Assembly: GCA_029931905.1 (NCBI GenBank)
Contig: JAOZRH010000018.1
Span: 1-21,681 of the forward strand
Direction: 5' to 3'
Length of the DNA: 21,681 nt
DNA from: Fidelibacterota bacterium
GTDB lineage: Bacteria; Fidelibacterota; Fidelibacteria; Fidelibacterales; Fidelibacteraceae
Below the pieces are notes generated by a model. The model was not told the origin of the DNA. It did not search any database and worked only from the letters and a program-made list of their open reading frames with translations. This document shows, piece by piece, positions 1 to 7,326 of this stretch. The translations under genes were made by a program, and so were the position numbers. Position 1 is the first letter of the stretch. Every line of letters begins with the position of its first letter.

Positions 1-355
1 TTTTTCCTGGATAAAAACTGCTTGTACTGTCATTTAACTGTTTCTCTATCCAATAAGCTGTTTTTAGTTTTACTTGACAAAATCCAATCGAACTATTTCT
101 ACCAGATTGAGCAAAAAACACATCAAATATCTTATCACTCCAATCATAATTTAAAGTTCGCTCAACATAAACTATTGATTTCAAAAATACCGAATTAATA
201 TCAAAAACTATAGCTGTTTCATTAAAATAATTACTATTTGCTTCAATAATAGCAAAAGAAGAATCAGAATCCTCCGAAAAAACAAACAATGGAAATATAA
301 ACAAAATAGCAGAAATAAAAAATATACTCCTGCTATTTATTGTTATGAAATTCAA
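1..355 (-). CDS. Exported lysozyme-fold-like protein (partial)
   Basis: An open frame runs off the left edge, so only about 118 N-terminal residues are visible. The first in-frame start after the upstream stop is a TTG at 355; no ATG is available and no clear ribosome binding site precedes it, so the start is uncertain. Residues 1-27 form a signal peptide: an Asn/Arg-containing head, then a hydrophobic core IFFISAILFIFPLFVFS before EDSDS. Further on, VYVERTLNYDW (Glu65) is followed by GRNSSIGFCQVK (89-96). A lone Glu followed by a S-x-G-x-x-Q-V segment resembles the core of lytic transglycosylase/lysozyme-like folds. That assignment is inference from motif shape, not a confirmed family match. 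It follows the large protease gene by 14 nt and is probably its operon partner. Confidence 0.6.
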   Translation of the reverse strand, partial: MNFITINSRSIFFISAILFIFPLFVFSEDSDSSFAIIEANSNYFNETAIVFDINSVFLKSIVYVERTLNYDWSDKIFDVFFAQSGRNSSIGFCQVKLKTAYWIEKQLNDSTSSFYPGK

Positions 356-369
356 AATATTACTGTTAA

Positions 370-3300
370 TTACTTTAGAATAGTCATTTTCATTGTCTTC
401 ATAAAAATATCATTATTATCGTCATCATTTGATATTGCTTTGAATTTTATAATATAGACACCACTTGGAACTCTAACAGAATTATCATTTGTACCATCCC
501 AAATCATTTGATGATTGCCAGCAGATTGATTTGAAAACTCAATATTTTTAACATTTTTCCCCATTATATTATAGATAGAAATACTAATTTGTGATGCAAA
601 TGGAAGTTCATATTTTAACATTGTAGATGGATTAAAAGGATTAGGAAATGCACTATCCAATTTATATTTTTTTGGAAGTATTTTCAAATCTTCTTTTTTC
701 TTTTCTTTTTCAGTGCCATTATTTTTATTTGTAGCAATATTATATTGAAATACTTCATTAGTTCTTTCGCCTAAAATATGATATGCTTGAAGAGTGTATT
801 CAGAATTTGGAAAATAGTTTTCAAGTTCGGATAATACATTTCTACTAATTTCATCATCTCCGTTTTCATTATAATAATGCATAAATTTTTGAAATAGGGC
901 TGTTTCTGCTATAAAAGTATTACGGTATTTTTTAAATACATTATCAATTATAGTAATACCTTTTTCTCTTTCAAAACTCGCAAGAAGCAATTCTGCAGAA
1001 CCATATATTTCTTTTATATCATTATTTTGAGATAAATCTACTAAATAGTTCTTAAAAGCTTCAATATCCTTTCCACTTTCCATATTTTTTACACGACTTG
1101 CTTGATATAAAAGATCAAGTGCAAAAAATGCCCCAGAAGAATCCGGGTAATCATTAATTATATCTTTACATAATTTATGAACATTATTAGCTTGACCATT
1201 ATGGATCATTATTTGAATAAATCGGGTTTTCTTTTTCAAATTCCAATCTTGATCATATAAAGACAAAACATCCGTCACAATTCTATCAACTTCAACAGAA
1301 TTTTTTGAAAACGCAATATCAAATGCACTTACTTCTGGCGAATCACCTTGAATATTAAAAGATGGTTGACTAGTAAGATAAGGTTGCCAATCAACATTGC
1401 CACTAAACATGCTAGAATTAGGATTTGGAGTACCCCAATAATTGTTTTCTGCCATTATATTACAATTGGAACCGGCATGAACTATTGCTAAATCATAATT
1501 ATCATAATCAAATGTATTTCTACCAATATCAATATCACAACTTCCTATTCCAAAGATAGGATTTGAGTTATTATTAGCATATACACCAAAGAGAACAAAA
1601 TCGTCGTGTAAATAATTATGTTCCAAATAATACGGTGAAGAATAAGATTCAAACCATATACCCATAGAGCTTGTGTTACTAATTTCAGTATAATCTATTT
1701 GCGGTGAAGAGTGATAATTGTAAATCCCATAAGTAACATCATTTATATTATTATCTTGACAAATGCTATTTGAGTAATAATTATAAATACCATAACCACA
1801 GCGTTTTATTTCACTATCTTCTATTTTCGCATTTGAATGATCAAAATATACACCGCGTTGAGCATTTTTTAATATACAATTTTTTAAAATACTAGTATTA
1901 GATGAGGAATTATAAAAACGAATAAGATAAGCATTTTCATAATTATTCGGTGTGCCATCTGCCGATGTAAATGTAATTTTATTACTTGAAGTTCCCTGTG
2001 CATCAAGTGTACCATAAACTCTCATTTCATTGTAATCGGGAAATGTAATATTAGCACCCGAATATATTTTGAGATTCTTATTAGACGAAACTGTCAAATC
2101 ACCTGTCAAAGTATGTGAACCTCTTGCATGAACATATTGACCAGACCCACAAGCAGACATCCCTAAATTGATAGTTGGATATAATCCCTTAACTGTTGAG
2201 CCAGATTGCAATCTAACATCAGGACTAACTGATACTCCAGATTCAACCACTATTGCGCCTGAACCTTTAGTGAGCGTAAAGCCGTTAAGTGTAATATTTG
2301 TGCCAGATTTAATTTTTAAGGTTACACCAGAGGGAACAGAAATATTATTGGTAAGAGAAGTAGATGTTTTAACCTCAATGGTTTGTCCGCTTGATACATT
2401 TGCTAATGCTGAATTTAGTGAAGGATAAAATCCATTTATCGCACTTCCTGTTTTTATACAGTAGTGAGGATTAACTGTCGCTCCGGATTCAAGTACTATT
2501 ACACCTGTAATAGTATTACCATTAAGATTGACATTACAATCACTTTCAATAGTTAAAGTTGAATTGACATACACATTCCCTGTGAGTGTTATATCTCTAC
2601 GCCAATGATGAGTACTTGCTATTGTACCGCTGGTTTGAAAAGTTCTGTAGCTTTCAATATCTCCTCGTTGTTCATTTAACCATCTAACATTTTCTGATGT
2701 ATCCACTACTCCACGGGCATAACCATTATAGGTATTATAAGGATCCGACCAAATATTTTTTCTTTGTGAAAAATCTGTTGATGGATAAGACATTATTGTA
2801 CAGAAATTTGCTGATACATTAAGATAACCATGTTTATATCCTCGATAAGTCATATCGGGAGCTTCAAGATTATGATGTGCTCCAAAATTGTGACCTGTTT
2901 CATGAGAAAATGTTTTATAATCTCTTACATAATTATAATTCCCAATTGCAAAACCATAGCTACTATAAAAAGGTCCCGGATCTGAAGGGGCATAACCTAT
3001 TCCTGAAACATTATCAGAATTTGTTATTAAAAAACATAAATCTGCTTCGTATTGATCTCTTAGGGATGATATTGTTGAGTTATTTCTAAACTCAATTAAT
3101 ATAGTTGAACTACTTTTTGTACCTTCTACAATATTTATTTCTGTTGTGTAAATTAAGTGATAAGTAACATCAATGCCACTTTCAGTAAATGAAGAATTTA
3201 TTTGAGTGATTGCATTGTTGATTAAAGTGCTTATGTTTGAAACTGCCGAACTTGCAGCAGGTGTATATGCAACAAGAATATCAACATCGCTATTGCTTGA

Positions 3301-3846
3301 TGAAATCTGCTGACTTTTTTGAAGTTGATTTTTATCTCCTTCAAAATCGTCAATCATTATTGGTTCTTCTTCCGGTTTATATTTTGAAAGGTCAATTTCT
3401 ATCAAAGAATGCATCTTATCCCCGAGTGGAACTATTGCATAGGTTTTGTTATCAATAGATAAACTTGCCATAATATTATTCCCATCAACTGTTAGGAAAA
3501 GTTCATATCTGTCAGTTAATCCAATGAGTGAAATACTTTTATCCCAGTTTGTTTTTATCTCTTTTATATTGAAAATAATTTCCTTTCCGAAAATATCTAA
3601 GCTAATAGAAGAAGCATTTTTTAATTCGGACTGACTTTTAATTAGTTTAAATAGTTTTACTTTTTTATTGGTTTCTTTGCTCTTTGCTTGATTAAAATAT
3701 TTTATTTGTTCGAAAGATAAACTTGATTCAACCTCCGGTGAAAATATTTTCCCATTCATTTTTTTACTTTGTGAATAAAGTTGAACATTCGTTAGAAAAA
3801 AAAGTATTAAAAATACATAAGTTAGTTTTTTTTGTAATGTTTTCAT
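370..3846 (-). CDS. Secreted reprolysin-type zinc metalloprotease with beta-helix and C-terminal sorting domain
   Basis: This 1158-residue exported protease has its ATG preceded by an AGAGG ribosome binding site. Residues 1-25 are a signal peptide (core VFLILFFLTNVQLYS). A propeptide-like region follows. The catalytic domain begins near VAYTPAA (192-198) and contains HETGHNFGAHH (315-325), the HExxHxxGxxH zinc motif of metzincins, with the Met-turn at CTIMSY (Met352). Residues about 410-830 look like a right-handed beta-helix. They contain two copies of a unit of about 82 residues (starting near 453 and 535, each with SGxxVxP...GxYPxxN) and NosD-like repeats such as GIYNYYS. Residues about 840-1035 are helical and TPR-like. 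A linker follows, then FPNPFNPST (1067-1075), the start of a T9SS-type/FlgD-like sorting domain. The protein is probably exported and anchored or released at the cell surface; its substrate is unknown. Confidence 0.9.
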   Translation of the reverse strand: MKTLQKKLTYVFLILFFLTNVQLYSQSKKMNGKIFSPEVESSLSFEQIKYFNQAKSKETNKKVKLFKLIKSQSELKNASSISLDIFGKEIIFNIKEIKTNWDKSISLIGLTDRYELFLTVDGNNIMASLSIDNKTYAIVPLGDKMHSLIEIDLSKYKPEEEPIMIDDFEGDKNQLQKSQQISSSNSDVDILVAYTPAASSAVSNISTLINNAITQINSSFTESGIDVTYHLIYTTEINIVEGTKSSSTILIEFRNNSTISSLRDQYEADLCFLITNSDNVSGIGYAPSDPGPFYSSYGFAIGNYNYVRDYKTFSHETGHNFGAHHNLEAPDMTYRGYKHGYLNVSANFCTIMSYPSTDFSQRKNIWSDPYNTYNGYARGVVDTSENVRWLNEQRGDIESYRTFQTSGTIASTHHWRRDITLTGNVYVNSTLTIESDCNVNLNGNTITGVIVLESGATVNPHYCIKTGSAINGFYPSLNSALANVSSGQTIEVKTSTSLTNNISVPSGVTLKIKSGTNITLNGFTLTKGSGAIVVESGVSVSPDVRLQSGSTVKGLYPTINLGMSACGSGQYVHARGSHTLTGDLTVSSNKNLKIYSGANITFPDYNEMRVYGTLDAQGTSSNKITFTSADGTPNNYENAYLIRFYNSSSNTSILKNCILKNAQRGVYFDHSNAKIEDSEIKRCGYGIYNYYSNSICQDNNINDVTYGIYNYHSSPQIDYTEISNTSSMGIWFESYSSPYYLEHNYLHDDFVLFGVYANNNSNPIFGIGSCDIDIGRNTFDYDNYDLAIVHAGSNCNIMAENNYWGTPNPNSSMFSGNVDWQPYLTSQPSFNIQGDSPEVSAFDIAFSKNSVEVDRIVTDVLSLYDQDWNLKKKTRFIQIMIHNGQANNVHKLCKDIINDYPDSSGAFFALDLLYQASRVKNMESGKDIEAFKNYLVDLSQNNDIKEIYGSAELLLASFEREKGITIIDNVFKKYRNTFIAETALFQKFMHYYNENGDDEISRNVLSELENYFPNSEYTLQAYHILGERTNEVFQYNIATNKNNGTEKEKKKEDLKILPKKYKLDSAFPNPFNPSTMLKYELPFASQISISIYNIMGKNVKNIEFSNQSAGNHQMIWDGTNDNSVRVPSGVYIIKFKAISNDDDNNDIFMKTMKMTILK

Positions 3847-3859
3847 TATAAACCTCTTT

Positions 3860-4675
3860 TTAATTAATTGTATAGTTTTTTATTATTGAAATATAAGTTA
3901 ACCGCCACTGAACTTGTCCATTTGGTATTCCTGGGGTTACAGCCAATCTTATTGTACATATCATTCCAATGTCCTGGGCATAATAATTATAGTAATCATA
4001 GTAACCAAGAATATCATCAGCTTGCCAAATCCTGGTAAAAATAACATAACACTCGAAATTGCCAATGGGTGTATTTAGAATTTCATTTTTTAAAAGACAT
4101 TTTCTCTCTAAAACTGGGGAAGAATGAAAATAGCCATATTGTTTATATGACATTTGTCCTCGCCAATTAATATTTAATGATATTTCGGTTGGGATATATA
4201 AACCCTTATTGAAAACCGTATCACCTCTTTCACCGTATATTCCCATATTGTATATTCCGTCATCGCCAATCCAGTATGGTGTTTTAAAGTTCCTATACTT
4301 TTCTGTTAACGGATCGTAAACATCGAATACATGACATTCATACATAGTATCGCGAATATTTATGAAAATACTATCAACAATTTCTAATTTGTACAAAAAT
4401 GAATCGCTTTGAACTGTGTCTAAGTCAATACCAAATGAAGCGAACCCTTCATATTTCCAACTTGAATCAAGACTAAAATGATTCATAAAATAATATCCTT
4501 CGTAATCCCAATAACTACCAACTGTAGAGGGCCAAAGAAAATGTGTTGTTGAGTAAAGGGTATCTTTGGGGAATATGTCTATAATTTCTGGTTCTGTTCC
4601 ACTTTCACAAGAAAAAAAGATAAAACCAAGAACAGTAATAAGGAATACTAAAAATGTTACTTTTCTATAAATCAT
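3860..4675 (-). CDS. Lipoprotein, paralogue of the lipoprotein at 6207-6926
   Basis: This 271-residue protein has a lipoprotein signal: hydrophobic residues 5-20, then the lipobox FFSC with Cys23. I do not recognise a named family. It shares a pattern with the upstream lipoprotein: VGSYW (52-56) against VGNYW, GDDGIYNMG (137-145) against GSDGLYLLG, TPIGNFECYV (202-211) against TPAGIFECYV, and YYAQDIG (231-237) against YYSPNIG. The core is probably a beta-rich domain attached to the envelope. Its ATG lies one base after the stop of the 46-residue micro-gene and no good ribosome binding site precedes it, so translation is probably coupled. The large protease gene begins 13 nt downstream. The function is unknown; pairing with a protease in both copies suggests a partner or accessory role. 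Confidence 0.85.
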   Translation of the reverse strand: MIYRKVTFLVFLITVLGFIFFSCESGTEPEIIDIFPKDTLYSTTHFLWPSTVGSYWDYEGYYFMNHFSLDSSWKYEGFASFGIDLDTVQSDSFLYKLEIVDSIFINIRDTMYECHVFDVYDPLTEKYRNFKTPYWIGDDGIYNMGIYGERGDTVFNKGLYIPTEISLNINWRGQMSYKQYGYFHSSPVLERKCLLKNEILNTPIGNFECYVIFTRIWQADDILGYYDYYNYYAQDIGMICTIRLAVTPGIPNGQVQWRLTYISIIKNYTIN

Positions 4676-4676
4676 T

Positions 4677-4817
4677 CTATTTCTTTATTATTCTAGATAA
4701 ATTTTTCCACTCTTTTGAATCACGACTTGGAAACTTTTCCTGTGCTAATAAAGTCAGCATAAAGCAACATGTTAAGAACAGCAGTAATGCTATACTGTTT
4801 AATATTTTTGAATTCAT
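4677..4817 (-). CDS. 46-residue exported micro-protein
   Basis: This short frame is preceded by an excellent ribosome binding site (AAGGAGAATTGAA before the ATG). The product starts MNSKILNSIALLLFLTCCFM and continues with a signal-peptide end (LTLLAQ) and a charged tail EKFPSRDSKEWKNLSRIIKK. After cleavage at about residue 25 the mature peptide would have only about 21 residues and be net positive. An alternative is a lipoprotein signal around TCC (Cys17/Cys18), though the lipobox is poor. The stop is one base before the next ATG, so it may act as a translational leader for the lipoprotein, as a small secreted peptide, or both. It could also be the remnant of a longer exported protein. No homologue is recognised. 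Confidence 0.6.
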   Translation of the reverse strand: MNSKILNSIALLLFLTCCFMLTLLAQEKFPSRDSKEWKNLSRIIKK

Positions 4818-4852
4818 TTCAATTCTCCTTTAAAATATAATAGTTACTTATT

Positions 4853-5280
4853 TCAATAATTACTTATAAGGGGTTTCCATTTTGCATCTTCACCCCCATC
4901 AATAAATTTTATTTCCTTTGTTACTATATTTACAGTATGTAAATATGATTCCCAATATATCCATTCACCTTCCTGGTTAATATTTTTAGAAAAGGCGATA
5001 TATTTATCTTGTGGTGAGAATACTAATGTGCTAAAATCAATCCATTCATTTTTATCTTCTATTTTAATGATTTCCCATCAGGCGACCATTCCGGTGAATA
5101 ATTCCCGGCCGGATTATTTGAAATATTTTTTACCGAATCATTTTCTAAATCATTTAGAACTATTTCCCAGGATTGATTGATTAGTTTTATATAACACAGA
5201 GTATTTAGTGGATCATTGTCTCCCGGTTCCACCGGATTTTCAACACATGCAACTGTTAAAATTAATAATATCAAATACAT
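4853..5280 (-). pseudogene. TolB/WD40-like lipoprotein, frameshifted
   Basis: The frame opens at the ATG at 5280, chosen over an upstream in-frame ATG at 5319 because it has a GGAGT site 12 nt upstream and gives a lipoprotein signal MYLILLILTVAC (Cys12). It then shows a TolB-type repeat: YSPEWSPDGKS. At about 5060 the frame hits TAG just after SPDGKSLK. The next frame continues the same kind of protein with no gap: IKIEDKNEWIDF, then a second repeat FSPQDKYIAFSK, IYWESYLHTVN and DAKWKPLISNY, ending in TGA at 4853. One base restored in the A4 or TT tract near 5060 gives a continuous protein of about 142 residues. This is either a real inactivating frameshift or a sequencing error. Two or three TolB blades alone would be a very small propeller. 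Confidence 0.7.
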
Positions 5281-5328
5281 TTTTTCAATTTTACTCCATT
5301 TAGTATATTTAAAAAACAAATATTAGCA

Positions 5329-6183
5329 CTAAATACTGACCACAGTAACAAAGGTTACCAATTCATCCAAACCAAAAATCCCAAAAGTATTTTTAAATCT
5401 ATTTAAATCAGTTGAAAAAGATCCTGATTCTGTATAGTTAACCTGAACGGAATATATTAAATTTATAGTTAATCCAATATTACTATTTGAATATGACATG
5501 TTAGTTTCACTTATGGCAGTTTGAATTAAACTACTAATATCCCCATGTGCATTAGCTGCTGATGGCGTATATGCAACTAAAATATCAATAATTGGATCAC
5601 TTTCGCTTGAAAAACTCTTTTTATTAACTGAAATGCTACTTTTAATTTTTTGTTTAATATTGTTTTGAGTTTTATGCAAAGTGCCCTCTGGGAATTCAGG
5701 TGGATGTTCAGGTGGTAACCCGGCTTTATTATTAAGTATAACTGCATGAATTCCTCGTTTAATAGGTTCTATTTTATATAATTTATTATATAATCTAATT
5801 GTTCCAGTTATACTTGCATTGTCTATCACCAAAATAGCACTACCATAGGCATCGTCTGAATTTGATCCAAACCATACAAATTCGTTTTCGTTTAATAACT
5901 TTATTTTGTCTTTATGGAAAATGCCTTTAATACCATCGGGAAGATTGATTTTAATTATTTCTTCCTGTAATAGATCAATTTCTTCATTAATTTCAAATAG
6001 TTTTACATTTTTTGTAGTAGTTCTATTTAAAATATTATTCAATTGCTCTTTCTCTTCTCCTTTTAATAAAACTTTTGAATTATCTGTTTTTACAAATAAT
6101 TGCTTATTATGGTTTTCGGCAAATAAGATTGCATTATTATTTGTAATTATAGAAATTAAAAAAATCAAAAATATTTTTTTCAT
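5329..6183 (-). CDS. Truncated reprolysin-type protease homologue lacking the zinc motif
   Basis: This 284-residue exported protein has a strong AAGGAG site six bases before its ATG and a signal peptide at residues 1-22 (ending ILFA). It matches the propeptide and first part of the catalytic domain of the 1158-residue protease: FxxNEEIDLL and KIEPIK-type segments, then DILVAYTPSAA (200-210), and SLIQTAISETNMSYSNSNIGL against LINNAITQINSSFTESGIDV. Similarity stops near NRFKN (261-265), about 50 residues before HExxH would appear. The last 19 residues (from TFGIFGLDEL) are encoded partly by a 32-bp repeat also found upstream of the operon. It cannot be an active protease. It may be a pseudogene, or a retained propeptide-like protein that could act as an inhibitor or chaperone; I favour decay. 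Confidence 0.75.
   Translation of the reverse strand: MKKIFLIFLISIITNNNAILFAENHNKQLFVKTDNSKVLLKGEEKEQLNNILNRTTTKNVKLFEINEEIDLLQEEIIKINLPDGIKGIFHKDKIKLLNENEFVWFGSNSDDAYGSAILVIDNASITGTIRLYNKLYKIEPIKRGIHAVILNNKAGLPPEHPPEFPEGTLHKTQNNIKQKIKSSISVNKKSFSSESDPIIDILVAYTPSAANAHGDISSLIQTAISETNMSYSNSNIGLTINLIYSVQVNYTESGSFSTDLNRFKNTFGIFGLDELVTFVTVVSI
5359..5390. repeat. 32-bp direct repeat, copy 1
   Basis: This 32-bp stretch begins CAATTCATCCAAACC on the plus strand and is identical to 6973-7004. Read on the minus strand it encodes TFGIFGLDEL within the final 19 codons of the truncated protease gene, exactly where similarity to the intact protease has ended. Confidence 0.85.
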
Positions 6184-6206
6184 AAAATACTCCTTTATTT
6201 AGATTA

Positions 6207-6926
6207 CTACTTTATCAAATAATCGTAAAGTAGAATTTTATAGATAATATAATCAGCAACAGTACTTTTAATTATCGTAGCAACATTACCAATATTCGGA
6301 CTGTAATATAGATAGTGTTCCCATTCATCAAGGACATCCTCGGCAGGTCGAAGCCTGTAACAATATACATAGCACTCAAATATTCCGGCAGGAGTTTCGA
6401 TTGTTTCGTTAGTAGATATGCATGTGTATGTTAAAGTATCGTCAATTAGAAATCTATTTTCGTATAAATCATATACAAGATGTGGTACCTGCCATGATTC
6501 ACCGACACTTACAGGATATTTTAGTTGTAGAATTTTCTTAAAAAGAGAATCAGAACTTGAAATCCCCCCTAGAAGATATAATCCATCAGAACCGTTAAAA
6601 GATAGCCATTTGCAATCCATAACATAGTTGTTTTTGATAAAATAGTTTTCCTTAAAAGATGCATTATATATATAGCCATCAATTTCAATATCTCTTTTTT
6701 CAAAAACCCTAACAGTCATAGAATCTGTCAGGTTTTTTGCTATACTATCGCAAGTAGAATTTCTGCATGTATACTGCATCCCCGCCCAATAGTTTCCGAC
6801 ACTCAATGATACTAATCCATCAACTTCTTCGACTCGAATGGGTTCAGGATTATCACCTATAGACAATGGGTTTTTATTGCAAGCAAATATAAAAAATAGT
6901 ATTATAGAAGCCAAAATATATTTCAT
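6207..6926 (-). CDS. Lipoprotein, paralogue of the lipoprotein at 3860-4675
   Basis: This 239-residue protein starts MKYILASIILFFIFAC, a lipoprotein signal with Cys16. The ATG is the second of two overlapping ATGs after AAAGGAAACA; the first opens only a two-codon frame. Conserved points shared with the second lipoprotein of the operon are VGNYW (43-47), GSDGLYLLG (112-120), VGESW (141-145), TPAGIFECYV (178-187) and YYSPNIGNVATI (207-218). It is the first gene of the envelope operon and lies 23 nt before the truncated protease gene, the same lipoprotein-then-protease order seen downstream. No known family is recognised, and the function is unknown. Confidence 0.82.
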   Translation of the reverse strand: MKYILASIILFFIFACNKNPLSIGDNPEPIRVEEVDGLVSLSVGNYWAGMQYTCRNSTCDSIAKNLTDSMTVRVFEKRDIEIDGYIYNASFKENYFIKNNYVMDCKWLSFNGSDGLYLLGGISSSDSLFKKILQLKYPVSVGESWQVPHLVYDLYENRFLIDDTLTYTCISTNETIETPAGIFECYVYCYRLRPAEDVLDEWEHYLYYSPNIGNVATIIKSTVADYIIYKILLYDYLIK

Positions 6927-6972
6927 TTCATTGTTTCCTTTGATATTTAAGATTAAAAATTGGTCTATATAT

Positions 6973-7004
6973 CAATTCATCCAAACCAAAAATCCCAAAA
7001 GTAT
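6973..7004. repeat. 32-bp direct repeat, copy 2
   Basis: This copy lies 47 bp upstream of the first lipoprotein ATG and is an exact match to 5359-5390 in the same orientation. On the minus strand the reading frame TFGIFGLDEL is again open, and runs on to IYRPIFNLKYQRKQ before a stop. The 1.58 kb between the copies holds the first lipoprotein and most of the truncated protease gene. It may be a recombination footprint or a dispersed genomic repeat. Confidence 0.85.
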
Positions 7005-7112
7005 ATATATTTTACAACAAAACTTGTTTTAGTAAAAAATTTGCCATTATTTAGTGAGTCTCCCGTATTTAGTTGTGAAAATGTGTTTATTAAAATTAAT
7101 TGAAATTTTGGG

Positions 7113-7156
7113 TATGTATGTATGTATGTATGTATGTATGTATGTATGTATGTATG
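7113..7156. repeat. Tetranucleotide tandem repeat (TATG)11
   Basis: Eleven perfect TATG units occupy the tract, preceded by GG and followed by TC. It sits about 190 bp upstream of the first gene of the envelope operon and is not inside any credible gene; the plus-strand frame through it only yields repeated MYVC. Tetranucleotide tracts of this length are prone to slipped-strand length change, so it could alter promoter spacing for the operon. Confidence 0.95.
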
Positions 7157-7272
7157 TCATTTCTTTTTTACCATTCAATTTATCATAATTTTAATATATT
7201 AATAGCAAAAAGTCAATCATTTTATGAGAAAATTCTCGCTAATTGTCTTGTTTTTCTTTATTATTTTTCCAT

Positions 7273-7300
7273 TTGTGAATTCTTTGTGCTCTTCGTGGTT
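7273..7300. repeat. Short periodic intergenic element (CACGAAG-like)
   Basis: Read on the minus strand this is AACCACGAAGAGCACAAAG followed by AATTCACAA: three CACRAAG-like units about 10 bases apart. Similar 'ACCACGAAG..CACGAAG' strings occur between genes in many bacterial genomes. The call rests on resemblance only and the units are imperfect. Confidence 0.35.
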
Positions 7301-7326
7301 TTCTTTTTTTCTTCCATTAATACTTC

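Larger units (their letters stand above)
6927..7326. other. 400-nt gene-free stretch upstream of the envelope operon
   Basis: No credible gene is present. The stretch holds copy 2 of the 32-bp repeat, the (TATG)11 tract and a short periodic element near 7273-7300. The envelope operon is transcribed away from it on the minus strand, and ygfK ends at its right border without an obvious stem-plus-T-run terminator. No convincing -35/-10 pair could be picked out of the AT-rich background. Confidence 0.6.

Noticed and set aside
2168..2428. Plus-strand frame of 86 codons opposite the large protease
   Set aside because: It is the antisense shadow of the beta-helix region and has no binding site or recognisable protein features.
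5059..5075. GGGAAAT heptamer just before the TolB-like frameshift, resembling a programmed -1 slippery site
   Set aside because: The zero frame reads GGG AAA T, not G GGA AAT, so tRNAs are not in the slipping phase, and no stem-loop or pseudoknot is evident downstream. A simple one-base loss fits better.
5906..6202. Plus-strand 98-codon frame opposite the truncated protease
   Set aside because: Hydrophobic shadow of the signal peptide and propeptide codons; no start signal.
7113..7156. CRISPR-like array
   Set aside because: The repeat unit is four bases with no spacers; it is a microsatellite. No repeat-spacer array was seen anywhere in the window.
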